In this document: positions 44,967 to 58,019 of the stretch, in pieces
Numbering within the stretch: the stretch's first letter is position 1
Layout: each line of letters begins with the position of its first letter
Translations under genes and position numbers: made by a program
Source: Panax quinquefolius
Lineage: Eukaryota > Streptophyta > Magnoliopsida > Apiales > Araliaceae
Length of the DNA: 64,000 bases
Reading direction: 5' to 3'
Assembly (NCBI GenBank): GCA_020205615.1
Contig: CM035151.1
Location: forward strand, 11,804,565 to 11,868,564
Notes under the pieces: model-generated
The model's input: only the letters and a program-made list of their open reading frames with translations
The model's database searches: none
Told to the model about the DNA's origin: nothing

Positions 44967-47731
44967 TGTGACGCCCCCAAAATAGGTCCATTCCATCCAA
45001 CCCATTCTGAGTCGCCAAATACATGGTACAGAAATAACTACAACTTTATTATTACAACATATAAATCGTGAGTTTAAATACGATATTGCCATCTGCAGAC
45101 AATATCCACACGCAAATAAATTCCCATCATAATTATTGATACATTATTTTATAAAATGGTGAGGACTACTAAACAACTCTCTGTAACCTTCATTCCATAC
45201 CCCGACTAAGTACTCGCTACATTCTCGCCTCCCGAGAAGAAAAATGGAACAACAAGAAAAAGGGTGAGCTTCAACTAGCCCAAGAAGAATATTATGACTA
45301 AGATAATATACAACAAATTATCGTTAGTCTTCAACAGGAAAAATCTAATAGAATACAATAGACAACAAATTTTAAATCAATATTCGCAGTGAAATAATAA
45401 TTCATTAGAAGAGTTAAGTAGAGAATGCAAACTACTATCTTCTATATATGAATTTAAAAGTTCATCGTCGATATTTTATCCTGTAACATCAATCAATATA
45501 CATCTGAATCAAATATTCATCTTTGCACTACAGCCAAAGATATTCATCACTTAGTTATGTTCATCTAAACACTGCTCATCTTTGCACTACTGAGCCAAAG
45601 ATATTAATCGATCGGTCATGTTCATCTCAACACTGCTCATCTTTTGCACTACGGCCAAAGATATTCATCAAGAAATCATTCATCTTTGCACTACAGTGCC
45701 AAAGATATTCATAATATCATCATTTAGGATCGAGGATGATGAAAAATATTTTTAAAGAAACGAATCCAGTAAAACAAAATGACAAGGATTAAGGATTCGT
45801 ACTTTGTTTTATCCACGTCCAAAAATACCTCAAAAATAATCACAGTGGTGTAAAATTCAAGAATGATCAAAACATGGATACAATCAAAGCTAGTATCCAG
45901 AATAGATATTTTAGACGAAAAGAAAAATTTTCATTTTTCTATGAATAGTCTTAAATGATTCGTGGATAGAGCCGTGATATCGTGAATAAGAATCTCAGCA
46001 CCAAAAGATAGAAATTCCACAAAAAAACATCTTCACGCTTACGTAATAGATCACTAAATGAATAGTAACTCATGAATAAGAACTCGTGAATAAGAACTCA
46101 TGAATAAGAACTCCAGACATGAAAAAGTTCCAAATTTGATAAAAGTTCCAACCAATATTTCAAAGATAATGATATTGAAGAAATAATATCATTTGAGAAG
46201 AAAATAACATCCCTTACCTCGAAAGACAAGATTTCTAGTTGAAACACGGATATAAAGCTATGACTTGAACTCGCATGCAGATATAGCAATACTCAAAGTA
46301 TACTCAAAATACTCACAAGAATACTCGATAATAATAGAGAGAAAATTTCAGCTTCTGTGTGATTTTTAATTCTAACCCAAGACCCTATTTATAGGAAAAT
46401 CGCTAGAATAATTCAAAAAGCGAAAAATGAATATAATATTAATATAATTATACAAATTTTCCTTAGCCCACCTTTTGGTCAAAAACACCAGCCACACATG
46501 TTAAATGAGGTTCACAAACTCACCAAAAACTTTTTTCTCAAAATAATTAATTAAAACTCCCAAAATCAATTATTTTAACTCCTAACTTCAATAATTCATA
46601 ATAAATAGCCCTTTTATCAGAAAATTCGAATCTCATGAGTTTTTATAGGAAATTCAATTCTCTACAACTTTTCAGAAGAAAGTTTTTCCAAATTCCAAAC
46701 AGAAATTGACCAAATTCATAAACTAGACGATTTTACAAGCTATAATCAAATTTCAACCAAGAAATGGGGTCCACCGACACACAAAAAACATGTGTTAATC
46801 ATTTAATGCAACAAGAATACTCTTCCTCATATACTCATATATCTCACATTCATTATAAAAATATTACCATTATTATATTATTAAAATATAATAATATATT
46901 TAAATGAATTATTTTATCGTAAAAAGATAAAATTTTAATTTTCAACAATTGTCACATTAAAATTTTCTCCATCTATATCCACATAAAATTAATATTTTCC
47001 TCATCATATAAATCAATAATTAATTATTCACAAATAATATTACGTAATCACAAGATTAAGAACCGTAGCTCACAAGAAAGAGAACTTTCCAATAAGAATT
47101 TCTCCTTCTTGGCCAAGCAATTGATTAGATACTCAAACCTCTCCTTGATGTAACTTTCTAGACATTGCCAATAATGTTATCTAATAATATTATTCGGATA
47201 ATATGAATTATTAGCTTCGATAATGGAAAATACCGTAATGACAATTTATTGAAATAACAAGAATATAAAATATCAATCAAAGCAATTATTGAATCAATAA
47301 AATAAAATCTTCGAATAGTAATTATCGTAACAATTATTGAGTAGTGCCTTCACGTAAGAATCAATAATTGGTGCAATAAAGTAATGCCATCTTGCTCAAC
47401 AACGCGTATTAGTGTGTTTTAACCAACGGGTATTCCAACAATGATAATTGGTAATAACTATCTTGATTATTTATAAACAACTTATATTTGTCGTTTTCTT
47501 CATCCAATCGCTTTCAGCTATGGGACCCATAAAAGATCGCGCCGTCGTGCATTTAATATTCCCCGACGATGATTTAATATTCCACGACCAAATGAATATT
47601 TTATAACCACTTGCTTATTCAAATATTTGCGTATTTTACCCATAACTATCCACATTAATCAAATCCACCCTTACTATTTCAAAATAATAAATAAAGAAAA
47701 TTCCTTTTTATTTAAAAATTTCGGTCTTACA
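44967..47731 (-). repeat. Solo LTR, family B, with perfect target duplication
   Basis: tgtgacgccccc (44967) to cggtcttaca (47731), 2,765 bp, flanked by tataa on both sides (44962-44966, 47732-47736). There is no internal region, so it is a solo LTR left by recombination between two LTRs. Contains the aaagatattcat repeats (45505-45720), 'tattcac/gaataag' repeats (45940-46110) and the conserved U3 block (47060-47175). Confidence 0.9.
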
Positions 47732-47736
47732 TATAA

Positions 47737-48324
47737 CCTTGGGCGTAGAATATGTTCCTTCTTATCCAAAATTTGAACAGAACCTCTTCATACGTCAAAT
47801 CTTCTGCTATTTCGTCCTGGTTCTAACTCAATAATATATGGTTCGGGTCTTTCACATATTTACGTAACATGGATATGTGAAAAACGTTATGAACACGAGA
47901 CATATTTGGCAGTAAAAGCGAGTCTATAGGCCCGCGATTCCTACTCGATCGAGGATTAAAATGGACCGATGAATCGAGGATTAAGTTTTCTCTTTTCCAA
48001 ATCTTGTAACTCCTTTCCATGGAGCGAACTCTTAACAACACATAATCTCCTATATCGAATTCCACGTCCTTTCGATGAAGATCGGCCTAACTCTTTTGTC
48101 GATTTTGTGAGGTTATTATCGTTGTCGGATCGTTTGAATCTTTTAAAAGTCATATACGTACCAACTCCTATCCCAAATAACGTTGCTTCACCCACCTCAT
48201 CCCAAAGATCTTTGGAGAACGACACTTTTCTTCCATACAACGCTTCGAATGGAGCCATGCCAATACTTGCTTGATAAGCTGTTGTTGTAGGAAAACTCCA
48301 CCAATGGAAAGAACTTGTCCCAAC
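47737..48324 (-). pseudogene. E5 integrase C-terminal part
   Basis: Continues pol after the solo LTR. Minus-strand frames show SYQASIGMAPFEALYGRKVS then FSKDLWDEVGEAT (48270-48180), 'EFDIGDYVLLRV' (48065) and 'MSRVHNVFHISMLRKYVKDP' (~47900-47840), the typical region between core and chromodomain. Cut at 48324 by the second solo LTR inside the SWDKF..LVEFSYNNS segment. Confidence 0.85.
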
Positions 48325-50737
48325 CGTGAGACCCCATTTTATCAATAAAGATTTAAATTTTGTCAAAATAATTTTTAATATTATAGTGTGAATTTGAGAT
48401 AATATTATAGTTGTGGGTAGTATTTATAAATTTTGCAAAGTATATGCAGTGGTTATATTATATTCGATTGGCCTGGGAATATTCGGTTTAGCGAGGAATA
48501 TTCGTCTAACTACAATCATTGGTGGACCCTAATAATGTAATTATTGTCGGATTGAGAAAACGACAAAAAATATTTTATTGAAATAACGGCGGAAGTTTTA
48601 CTTGTGGTTCTTGTTGAACTACTCATTAGTAAAAAAATACAAAGATGTCGTGTGGTTGCATAAGAAGTAGCACACCAGTATTGATTATCGATGCTTATGT
48701 GAGAAGTCACTCGATTTGATTCCATTATTGTCGATTAATAATATGAATTATTATAGGGATAATGACGTTTTGTTTTATTCAGTATTATTAACGTAATAAA
48801 ACGAAACATCTTTTATATAAAATAGAATACTTTATTAAAGTTATTACATAAATAGAATATATTATATTTTATTATGCATAGTGTTTTTGCATAGTGTTTT
48901 TGCATAGTATTGCATAGTGTTTGTATAGTAAAATGTTTTTATATAAATAGAATATATTATATTTTATTTAAAAGATTTTTCTTTAAATATGGACCGTCGA
49001 TTAAAGTAAATCAATCTGGACCGTCATGGATTAATTCTTATGCATTCCATTTTCCTATAAATAAAGCTCATTCCTTCATTATTTTCTTACGAATTCATTG
49101 AAACTTGTAGAGAGAAATTATAGAGAGAAGGCTATAGAGAAAAATAGAAAGAAGAAGAGTATTCTCATATTCACTACTTCTATATTCATTTCTTTTACGG
49201 TGAGGGTGTTATTCTTTCTTCTTGAAGAGAACTTCATTATTCCATTCACTATTATTCTACATTGGAATAACTTTGTAAAAAGTGGCATACCCTATACATA
49301 ACTTTATACGCCAGATACCCTATACTTGGTGAAATCCTTATGTTATTCCATTGCTTATTATTCATTGAATAAACTCGTATACATGATTTACCCTATACTT
49401 GGTGACATTCTTCTATTATTCGTTGGAACATCCTCGTGCATGTGTTTTACACCTAACACGGTTCCGCTTTTTATTATTCTGTTGGAACATCCTCGTCATG
49501 TGTTTTACACCGGACTGGTTTCCGCCTTTATCATTCTCGTTGGAATATCCTATCACGTGTGTTTTACACCGGATCCGGTTCCATCTTTATTATTCTCGTT
49601 GTTGAACATCCCATGCCTGGTGTGAATTTCACCGATCCGGTTCCGTTATTATTATTCTCGTTGAATAACTTTGCTCATGCAAGTACCGTACGTGGTGATT
49701 TCTTTTGTTATTCCATTCTTTATTATACTCGGTTGGTTAAAACTTTGACTTCTATACTCCATGAAATTAGTAGAATATCCTTGATATTTGCGTTTCATCC
49801 AAAGATCTTCTCATGGAAATATTCTTCCGATCATTCTTGAATTTTACTTTCTGATTTAAATGTATTATGTTGACAATTTGGGCGTTAATAATTCATGGAT
49901 TAAATAATTCTTGAATTTGTTTTATTGAATTATTATGTCATTGTCATCATCCTCATGTTATATTATGTTATCTTTGGCTTACGTGCGTAGATGAACTTAG
50001 TATGATTATGACTGAGGATCAATCCAGTATAATCACGACTTGATATAAATGATGTGACAAAAGTTCTCGATGGCACGTGAATGCACGTTGATGGATAGTT
50101 TTTGGTATGATTATGACCGAGGGTGATTCGGATAGTCATGACCATTGATAACTTGATGAAAATCCTTGGCCGCGGTAGTGCGAGGATGATTAGATGTGGT
50201 GGTTTAATTATTAAGTTTGAGTCTCAAATGATAAAAATTGATAAAAACCTTTTAAAACCTAAAAGATAGTAGATTTTATTCTCTACTTGACTTTTTTAAT
50301 GGATTGCATATTCATTGCAGCTTAAACCCGGTTGTCTATCATTGTATTTTATCGGTTTAACATCGTCAAGGCTAATGATAATTTATTCTCGCATTATCTT
50401 AGTCATAATATTTCTTCTTCGGGCTAGTTGAGCTCACCCTTTTCTTTTCACCGTTCTCTTGAAATGAGAACATAAATTTGGACGAGCCTGTCGAACGGAG
50501 TAATGGTCCGAGGATAGCATTAGTAGTCCTCACTATTCGTGAAATAGTGTGATAATAGTTGTAATGAGGACTCCTTTTGAGTTTGTATAATATCTAGTAG
50601 ACAATATTTGTATTCAAACTCATGCTTATATGTCATATTGTACACAGCAGCTTATATTAGTAAGTTGTATTTGAATTTATGTACCATGTAAGTGGCGACC
50701 CAAGATGGGTGACGATACCTATTTTTGGGGCGCCACA
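48325..50737 (+). repeat. Solo LTR, family A, with perfect target duplication
   Basis: cgtgagacccc (48325, first T mutated) to gggcgccaca (50737), 2,413 bp, flanked by ccaac at 48320-48324 and 50738-50742. It has the opposite orientation to E5. It contains the minisatellite (49240-49700) and a TATA box (tataaataa, 49056-49064). A solo LTR. Confidence 0.9.
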
Positions 50738-51350
50738 CCAACTCCCTCAAAATCAAGGACACGAGTCTTAATAGATCTTCAAGAGTTTGAATAGTCCTCT
50801 CCATTGTCCGTCCGTCTGCGAGGATGATATCTGCCGAAGCTAAATCGTAAGTCCGTGTGCCCATAGCTTTTTGCAAACTAACCCAAAATCGTGAAGTGAA
50901 TCTTGGGTCTCGATCGAAAACTATGGATACTGGCAAGATACCATGCGATCTTACAATCTCGTTTATGTACATACGAAAGCAAGACGTTCAAGTGTATAAG
51001 TTTCTCCGTATCGGTAAGAAATGAGCGGACTTGGTCAATCTATCAACAATGACCCAAATCGCATCAATGCCTTGAGAAACCTTAGGAAGACCGTGTAACG
51101 AAATCCATGGTAATGTGCTCCCACTTCCATTTTGGAATTTCAAGTGGTTGCAATGGACCTTTTGATACTTGATGCTCCGCTTTAACTTCGTTGACAAGTT
51201 AGACACCTTGAGATAAACAGTATGCTATGTCTCTCTTCATATTGCTTCCACCAAAATGTATGATTTAATATCATGATACATTTTGGTACTCCCCGAGATG
51301 GATTGCAAATGGTGTATTGTGCGCCTCCATCATGATATTATACTTTAAAT
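50738..51350 (-). pseudogene. E5 integrase N-terminal part and core
   Basis: Zinc module: EAHNTPFAIH (~51290-51335) and CLTCQR (~51197-51215). Core: [20 protein letters not shown] then [10 protein letters not shown] (51100-51010) and 'SHGILPVSIVFDRDPRFTSR' then FWVSLQKAMGT (50940-50860). The second catalytic Asp (DRDPRF) is clear. The Glu region is at ~50800-50830. Joins 48324 after removing the solo LTR. Confidence 0.85.
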
Positions 51351-51990
51351 CGTGGTCGTTAGGAACACAAAGTCCGAGTTGACTAAAGTATTCCTTCTTC
51401 ATCGATTCTTGCTTCCGGATAGCACCTTCTTGCACTTTCCTCCTCATACGCGCCACCTCCAGTGCATAGCTTGAAAGCGGCTTTAACTTTATCGATTAAA
51501 GACGGTTCTACTCAGATACTTGCTATCATCACACGCGTCCCCAGAGTCTTTAACTCTATCTCCATCCTTTGCAAGTCACACAAAATGGGCTTTCGTTGAC
51601 AATAACGCACTCGTATTTGCATATGATCTTCTTACTCAATCGCGCCGCCTACCACGTTCGCTTTTCCAAGATGGTATTGGATGGTATGATCATAATCTTT
51701 CAATAGTTCAAGCCAACGTCGTTGTCACATGTTGAGTTCCTTTTGAGTGAAGAAATATTTGAGGCTTTTATGATCCGTGTAAAGATCTCCACTTTCTCCC
51801 CATACAAGTAATGCCTCCAAATTTTAAGTCAAAAGACAACAACGCTAACTCTAGATCATGAGTAGGATAATTCCTCTCATATTCTTTGAGTTGTCATGAG
51901 GCATAAAGCTATAACTTTTCCATGTTGCATGAGAACACATCCCAACCCTTGCTTCAAGCATCATCAGAGATGACAAATCCTCCGAGCCGA
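51351..51990 (-). pseudogene. E5 RNase H region and linker
   Basis: The RNase H start (DAS-like, near 51950-51970) is scrambled: 'gatgatgcttgaagc' where E3 reads 'gccgatgcttcagca'. The end motif with GKANVV lies at ~51650. 51351-51640 is the linker to integrase. Confidence 0.7.
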
Positions 51991-52860
51991 TGGTATTGTC
52001 GTAACAGTCTTTGAAATAAGTCTCTCTTGAGTTCTTGAAAACTCTTCTCACATTCTTCGCTCCAATCGAATTTTGTATCTTTTCGAGTCACCGAGTTAAT
52101 GGAGTAGCGATTCGAGAAAATCCTTCCACGAATCTCCGATAATAACCAAATTAAACCGAGAAAGCTACGTGACTTGATCATCGATTTAGGTTGTTCCCAA
52201 ACTTTGAATAGCTTCAATCTTTCTTGGTCAATGGATATTCCATGACTTGATACCACGTGCCCAAGGAATGCTACTTCTTCGCCGAACTCGCATTTCTTCA
52301 ACTTGGCATAAAGCTTATATTCACGGTTTTGGAGTGTCGACCTCAAGTGTTGCTTCATGATCTTCACGGCTTTTGGAATAAATAAGGATGTCATCAATAA
52401 AGACGACCACAAAGTGATCTAAATATTCCTCAATACTGGGTTCATCATATCTATGAAGGCGGCGGAGCATTAGTCAATCCAAAGGACATGACTAGGAATT
52501 CATAATGCCCGTCTCGAGTTCCGGCCGTCTTTGGAATGTCGGTGGTTCTAATCTTCAATTGGTGATATCCAAACGAAGATCAATCTTTGAAAAGAATTTG
52601 GCTCCTTGAATCGGTCAAACAGTCATCAATACGTGGCAATGGATACCTATTTTGATGGTGACATGATTCAACTCCCGATAATCAATACAAAGTCGCGATA
52701 CTCCCATCTTTCTTCTTCACGAATAGAATGAGGAGCACCCCAAGGAGAAGTACTTAGGACGAATAAAGCCAATGTCTAATAATTCCTGCATTTGGGTCTT
52801 TAACTCCTCGAAGTTCAATAGAGCCATTCGATATGGGGCTTTGGAAATAGGTTTTGTCTC
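51991..52860 (-). pseudogene. E5 reverse transcriptase
   Basis: 51954-52412 is a 152-codon frame, with 'LYAKLKKCEFGEEVAFLGHV', 'VSSHGISIDQERLKLFKVWE' and TRKDTKFDWSEECEKSFQEL. The catalytic box ([10 protein letters not shown] in relatives) lies at 52375-52410. Upstream, '[13 protein letters not shown]' homologous sequence sits at ~52600-52650 and the RT start '[20 protein letters not shown]' at ~52740-52800. Confidence 0.85.
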
Positions 52861-53456
52861 GGGTTCAAGGTCGATACAAAATTCAATTTCACGCCTCCGG
52901 GTAGGCCAGAAGTTCTTCTGGGAATACGTCGGAAATTTATTAACAATAGAAATATCGTTCAAAACCGATTTATTTTTGTTTAAATCATGATATGAGCTAA
53001 GAAAGCTTGACATCCGCTTTTCAATAAACGAATAGCTTTATGGCTTGAGATGACCGTGATTGATTTTAATGGTTTGGTCGTTTGAATTAGCATAATAGGT
53101 TGATTAGAAATATGAAAGCTAACAACCTTACGAAAATAATCAATTTTTGCATGATAAGTAGTTAACCAATCAATCCCTAGAATCACGTCAAATGTAAGTA
53201 TTTTTACCGAAATAAGATCGACGTGTAATGTGAGGGTACCGATTTGAACCAAACAAGACTTATAAACAATGGATGTAATGAAGGTTTCTCCCAACGGAGT
53301 TTCCACAGATAAGTCAAAGTCTAATTTCTCCAGAGTCAAATTTAATCGATGAGCGCAAGTAGGAGAAATAAAAGAATGGGTAGAACCCAGATCAAATAAA
53401 GTATAGACTTCATTAGAGTTTATGATAAAACTTTTACCCGTGATGACCTCATTCAT
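52861..53456 (-). pseudogene. E5 aspartic protease, active site altered
   Basis: The best-preserved frame of the window: 158 codons from 53456 to 52980, NEVITGKSFIINSNEVYTLF, then DLGSTHSFISP, SVETPLGETFITSIVYKSCL and DVILGIDWLTTYHAKIDYF. The catalytic triplet reads D-L-G instead of D-T-G (gatctgggt against gataccggt), so activity is unlikely unless the base call is wrong. 52861-52979 is the linker to RT. Confidence 0.85.
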
Positions 53457-53559
53457 TCGGTTCCTCGCTTCTCCGGGAGGTCATAACAAACGCCTCCTCA
53501 GACTACCGGCTTTTGACTTTTTTACGAACGGACTTTGGTGCCTCCATCCTAGTTGAATT

Positions 53560-54668
53560 TGTCTTCTAAAACCACAAAATCGAGCTAAGTGACCTTCTTC
53601 GATAATTATAACATGCTTTGACTGGCATTTAGGCGCGATTCGGATCGATGTGTCCTCTCCTCCGCATTTGAAGCATATGATAGGTGGTCTTTCTCCTTCC
53701 TTAACAACGGTCTTTGGTCTTGACGTCTTTCCATCATTGTTGAATCTCTTTTCTTGAAATGTCCATTCTTATTGTTTTGGCCTCGATTACCACCGGAAGT
53801 GGTTACCATATCGGCCCGTTGATTCCTCCACGCTTGTTGTCACCGCTCGATGACTACTCTCGTTGGTATTATAATTTTTGCCAATACTTCTCTTTTAGTT
53901 ATATTGTCTCGTTATCGCGCTTCCACTAATCGAGCCCTATTTACAACATCCGAATACAAACACGGTTTATGAGAAATAAGATGTTGGCGTATCTCCCACT
54001 TCAAACCTCTTAAAAACATTCGCGCCATTCTCTCTCTTCATTATCCACCAGTGGGGACGAACCGTGATAACTCCGCAAATTTTGCCTCGTATCATTGCGA
54101 CACGGTCATATTGTTTTGTTCCAACTTGATAAACTCCACCTCCTTCATGTATGGCGAATACTTTCGGAAAGTATTTGTCGTTGAATGCGACTCTGGAACT
54201 TCTCCCAAGATATCTTCAAGACAAAGAAAGTTGAGTACGCTTTACCGATTCCCCACCAAGAATCTGCCTCCGCATGCAACATAAAAGCGGCAGAACGGAA
54301 CCTTTTGCTCCTCGGAGCATCCCAAGACATCAAATATCTTCGTAATTTGCTTTATCCATGCTTCCGCCAAAGTGGTTTTGCTCTCCTTAAACTCCGGTGG
54401 TCCCAGCTCAATTGAATTGTTTAATGCGGTGACCGCTTAGAGAGTTTTCCGTGTTTCCACCTCGTTTTGGGCCGAGTCGCCTCTCACTTTCTTTGTTGCA
54501 TAAATTGCATAAAGCCTCAACATTTGATCATTCATCATTTGGTCGGTGTTGTTGTTTGCATGAGGATTGTTATCGCCTTCACGATGCACATTATCCTCGA
54601 TTATTGATATGTGGTGAATCAACGATCGCTCGTGCTCCATTCATATTCTCAACATTCTCGGATGTCAT
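53560..54668 (-). pseudogene. E5 gag (broken)
   Basis: The start ATG lies at 54668 (minus; 'atgacatccgagaatgttg'). The capsid domain shows 'SAAFMLHAEADSWW' (~54250-54300) and 'ISWEKFQ' (~54200), with the WW pair intact. The zinc knuckle near 53600 is damaged by an indel (cattgtaattatcg-type sequence in place of the second Cys). Confidence 0.8.
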
Positions 54669-54839
54669 TTTCAGATCATCGCCATAAAACAAAAGGTTAA
54701 TTGACATGTAACAAATTATCTCTATATTCCGACCAATAATAAAATAGACATAAACTTAGGTAGGTCATACTAAAGAAAGGTATTCCCGTTTCTCCCTCCT
54801 AGTACTTATTCTCACATCTTAGCCGGGATCATATCCTAA

Positions 54840-54849
54840 GCTCGATACT
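54840..54849 (-). other. E5 primer-binding site
   Basis: gctcgatact on the plus strand; the minus strand reads AGTATCGAGC, the initiator tRNA-Met type site with the first bases damaged. The leader 54669-54839 matches that of E1. Confidence 0.7.
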
Positions 54850-54853
54850 TAAC

Positions 54854-56215
54854 CGTGACGCCCCCAAAATTAGGTATACATCACCCATCTTGGGTAGTCG
54901 ATACATGGTATGTAATTTAAATACAACTTACTAATATAAGCGCCGGTATAATACAACATAAACGTGAGTTTGAATACAAATATTGTCTACTAGATATTAT
55001 ACAAACTCAAAAGGAGTCCTCATTACAATTATTATCACACTATTTCACGTAATAGTGAGGACTACTAATGCTATCCTCTCGGACCATTACTCCGTTCCCC
55101 GACTGGCGTCCCAAATATATTCTCATTTCACGAAGAAGACGGTGAAAGAAAGGGTGAGCTCAACTAGCTCAAGAAGAAATATTATGACTAAGATAATGCA
55201 GAATAAATTATCATTAGCCTACAACAAATGATATTAAACCGATAAAATATAATGAACATCAAGTTTAACTACAAATAAATCAAGAATCCATTAAAAGAGT
55301 CAAGTAGAAAATAAAATCTACTATCTTTTATGATTTAAAAGGTTTTCATCACTATTATAAATTTGAGACTCGACTTTTAATAAATATTCCACATCCTCGA
55401 ATCACCCCCGCACTACTGCCAGGATATTCTTTAAGATCACGACCACAATTATTCATGCACTTTCTGGGCCGAGAATAGTTGTGTATTCATTAATAGTCAT
55501 GATCATGCCAACAATCGCCCATCAATGCACTACTGACCAATCGAGGATTTTATCACATCATTTGTAACATTACGGTCCATGATTACAATCAATAGTCTCT
55601 GTCATAATCATACCAAGTCCATCTATGCACTACAAAAGCCACGGATGACTTTCAACATAATATAAATATGAGGATGATGACAATGATATAAGAATTCAAT
55701 AAAACAAGTTCAAGAATTATTTTATCCGGGAATTATTAACGTCCAAATTGTCAACACGTGATCTTGTTTTGTAGAGTAAAATTCAAGAATGATCAAGAAT
55801 ATTTCCATGAAAGATCTCGGATGAAACGCAAATATCGAGGATATTCTACTAATTTCATGGAGTATAAAAGTCAAAGTTTTAACCAACTAGGTATAATAAA
55901 GAATGGAATAACAAAAGAAATCACCATGCATGCGATGCAGAAGCGCATGGCGCAAAAGTTATTCCAATGAATAATAAATAATCGGAACCAGTCCGACGTA
56001 AAACGCATGCATGTGAGGATGTTCCAACGAGAATAATAATAAAGATTTTAACCAGTCCTTGTAAAACACACGATGTGATGTTCCAATGTAATAATAATAA
56101 AGACGGAATAATAAACAATGGAACCGAATCCCGGTAAAACACACGAATGTGATATTCCAATGTAATAATAAAGAATGGAATAACGTAAGAAGATCACCAA
56201 GTATAGGGGATTCCG
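54854..56215 (-). repeat. E5 5' LTR, 3' part
   Basis: From cgtgacgccccc (54854, first T mutated) to 'gtatagggga', cut by E6 at 56216. Minisatellite 55930-56215. Continues at 63565. Confidence 0.85.
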
Positions 56216-57408
56216 TGTAAAGACCCCCGGAATTTTATGAAATAAAAGTATTCAATTTTTCTATTCAAGAAATGGTTAAATTGATAAAAGTTAAAGTTAA
56301 GGGTGATATATGAATTTTTTTTTTCAAAATACGCAGGGTATAAAAAGTATTCATTATTGTGGGGAATATTCGTTTGGTCGTGGAATATTCTTTACGTCGA
56401 GGAATATTCGCATTTACGGCGCCTTTATTTGTGGGCCCCATAATGTAATAACTGCTTGATGAAGAAAAACGACAAAATTAAGTTTTTATAAATAACGGCG
56501 TAATCGTTATCATAAGACCGTTGGAATACCTTGGTTAAAATACGATGTCGCGCGTGGTTTACAAAGAGATGGCACGGTATTACGCATTGTTGAATTATTA
56601 ATCCTTACGTAAGAAGGCACTACTCAATAATTTTCACAGTGAGTTATCGCTCAATATTTTATTTTATTGATTCAATAATTGCTGCGTTGATATTTTATAT
56701 TATTGTTGTTCAATAATTGTCACTTTGCATTATTATCGCCATTATCGATCAATAATTCATATTATTTGAATAATATTATTAGATAGCATTATTGGCAATG
56801 TCTAGAAAGTTACATCGAGGAGAGGTTTGGTCACCTAATCATTGGCCAAGTAAGGAGAAATCCTTATCGAAAGCCCCTGCTTTCTCGGGAACTACCGTTG
56901 TCATAATTGTGATTACGTAATATTATTTGTGAATAATTAATTATTGATTTATATGATAAGAAAATATTTATAAATGATGGATTTATTTGTTTTATGTGGT
57001 TATAATTGAATGATTTAATGTTGAGGAGTTTTATCAAGTATTTTATCTAATGGAGGTATTAAAAATCAAATCGATTATTTTTTACGATATATTGCGTGAG
57101 TTATAATTTTAATCCCAATAGTTGGATCGTTGTAATTTTTGGATATGTTATACATATATAAGTTGAGTATATGTCCACAAATTTTGAACCGTTAAAATGA
57201 ACGAATGATTTGTTATGAATTTTAAGAGGTGGTGATTCGAAAATTAGGTTTATAATTGATTTTGGTGGAAAATTCTAGAATTGAGTGGGCCCCACTTGTG
57301 GTTGGTGAAGAAATGTCTGAATTTTATTTCAAATGTGGTGGGTGGGAATAGTAGCGGTAAAGCCATCGAGTTGCAGGTTAAGTCTGCCTTGGCGTCTTAA
57401 CATTTTCC

Positions 57409-57417
57409 TATAAATAG
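57409..57417 (+). promoter_or_regulatory. E6 5' LTR TATA box
   Basis: tataaatag after cattttcc, with gttttctctttctctctat about 45 bases downstream. The 3' LTR copy is at 61346-61354. Confidence 0.65.
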
Positions 57418-58019
57418 AAATTTGAAGTTAGAATTGAAAATCACACCGAAACAAGTTTTCTCTTTCTCTCTATATTATCGGCGTATTCTTGTGAGTATTT
57501 TGAGTATACTTTGAGTATTGCTAGACGGTGCAAGTTCCTTCACTACTATATCCTGTTTTTAACTAAAGTCTTGTCTTTCGAGGTAAGGATGTTATTTTCT
57601 TCTCGGATGATATTATTTCTTCAATATCATTATGTTGAAATATTGGTTGGAACTTTTTATCAAATTTGGAACTTTTTCATGTCGGGGTTACTTATTCATG
57701 AGTTACTATTCACGAGTTACTATTCATGAGTTACTATTCACGATTCTTATTCACGAGTACTATTCATGAAGCGTGAATATGTTTTTTTTGGAATTTCTAT
57801 CTTTTGGTGTAGAGTTACTTATTCACGATACTCGGACTTATTCACGATATCTGACACTATTCACGAATACTTACCTTATTCACCGAAAAATGAAAATTTT
57901 TCTTTTAAATCTAAAATATCTATTCGGATACTAGCTTTGATTGTATCCATGTTTTGATCATTCTTGAATTTTACACCACTATGATTATTTTTGAGGTATT
58001 TTTGGACTTGGATAAAACC

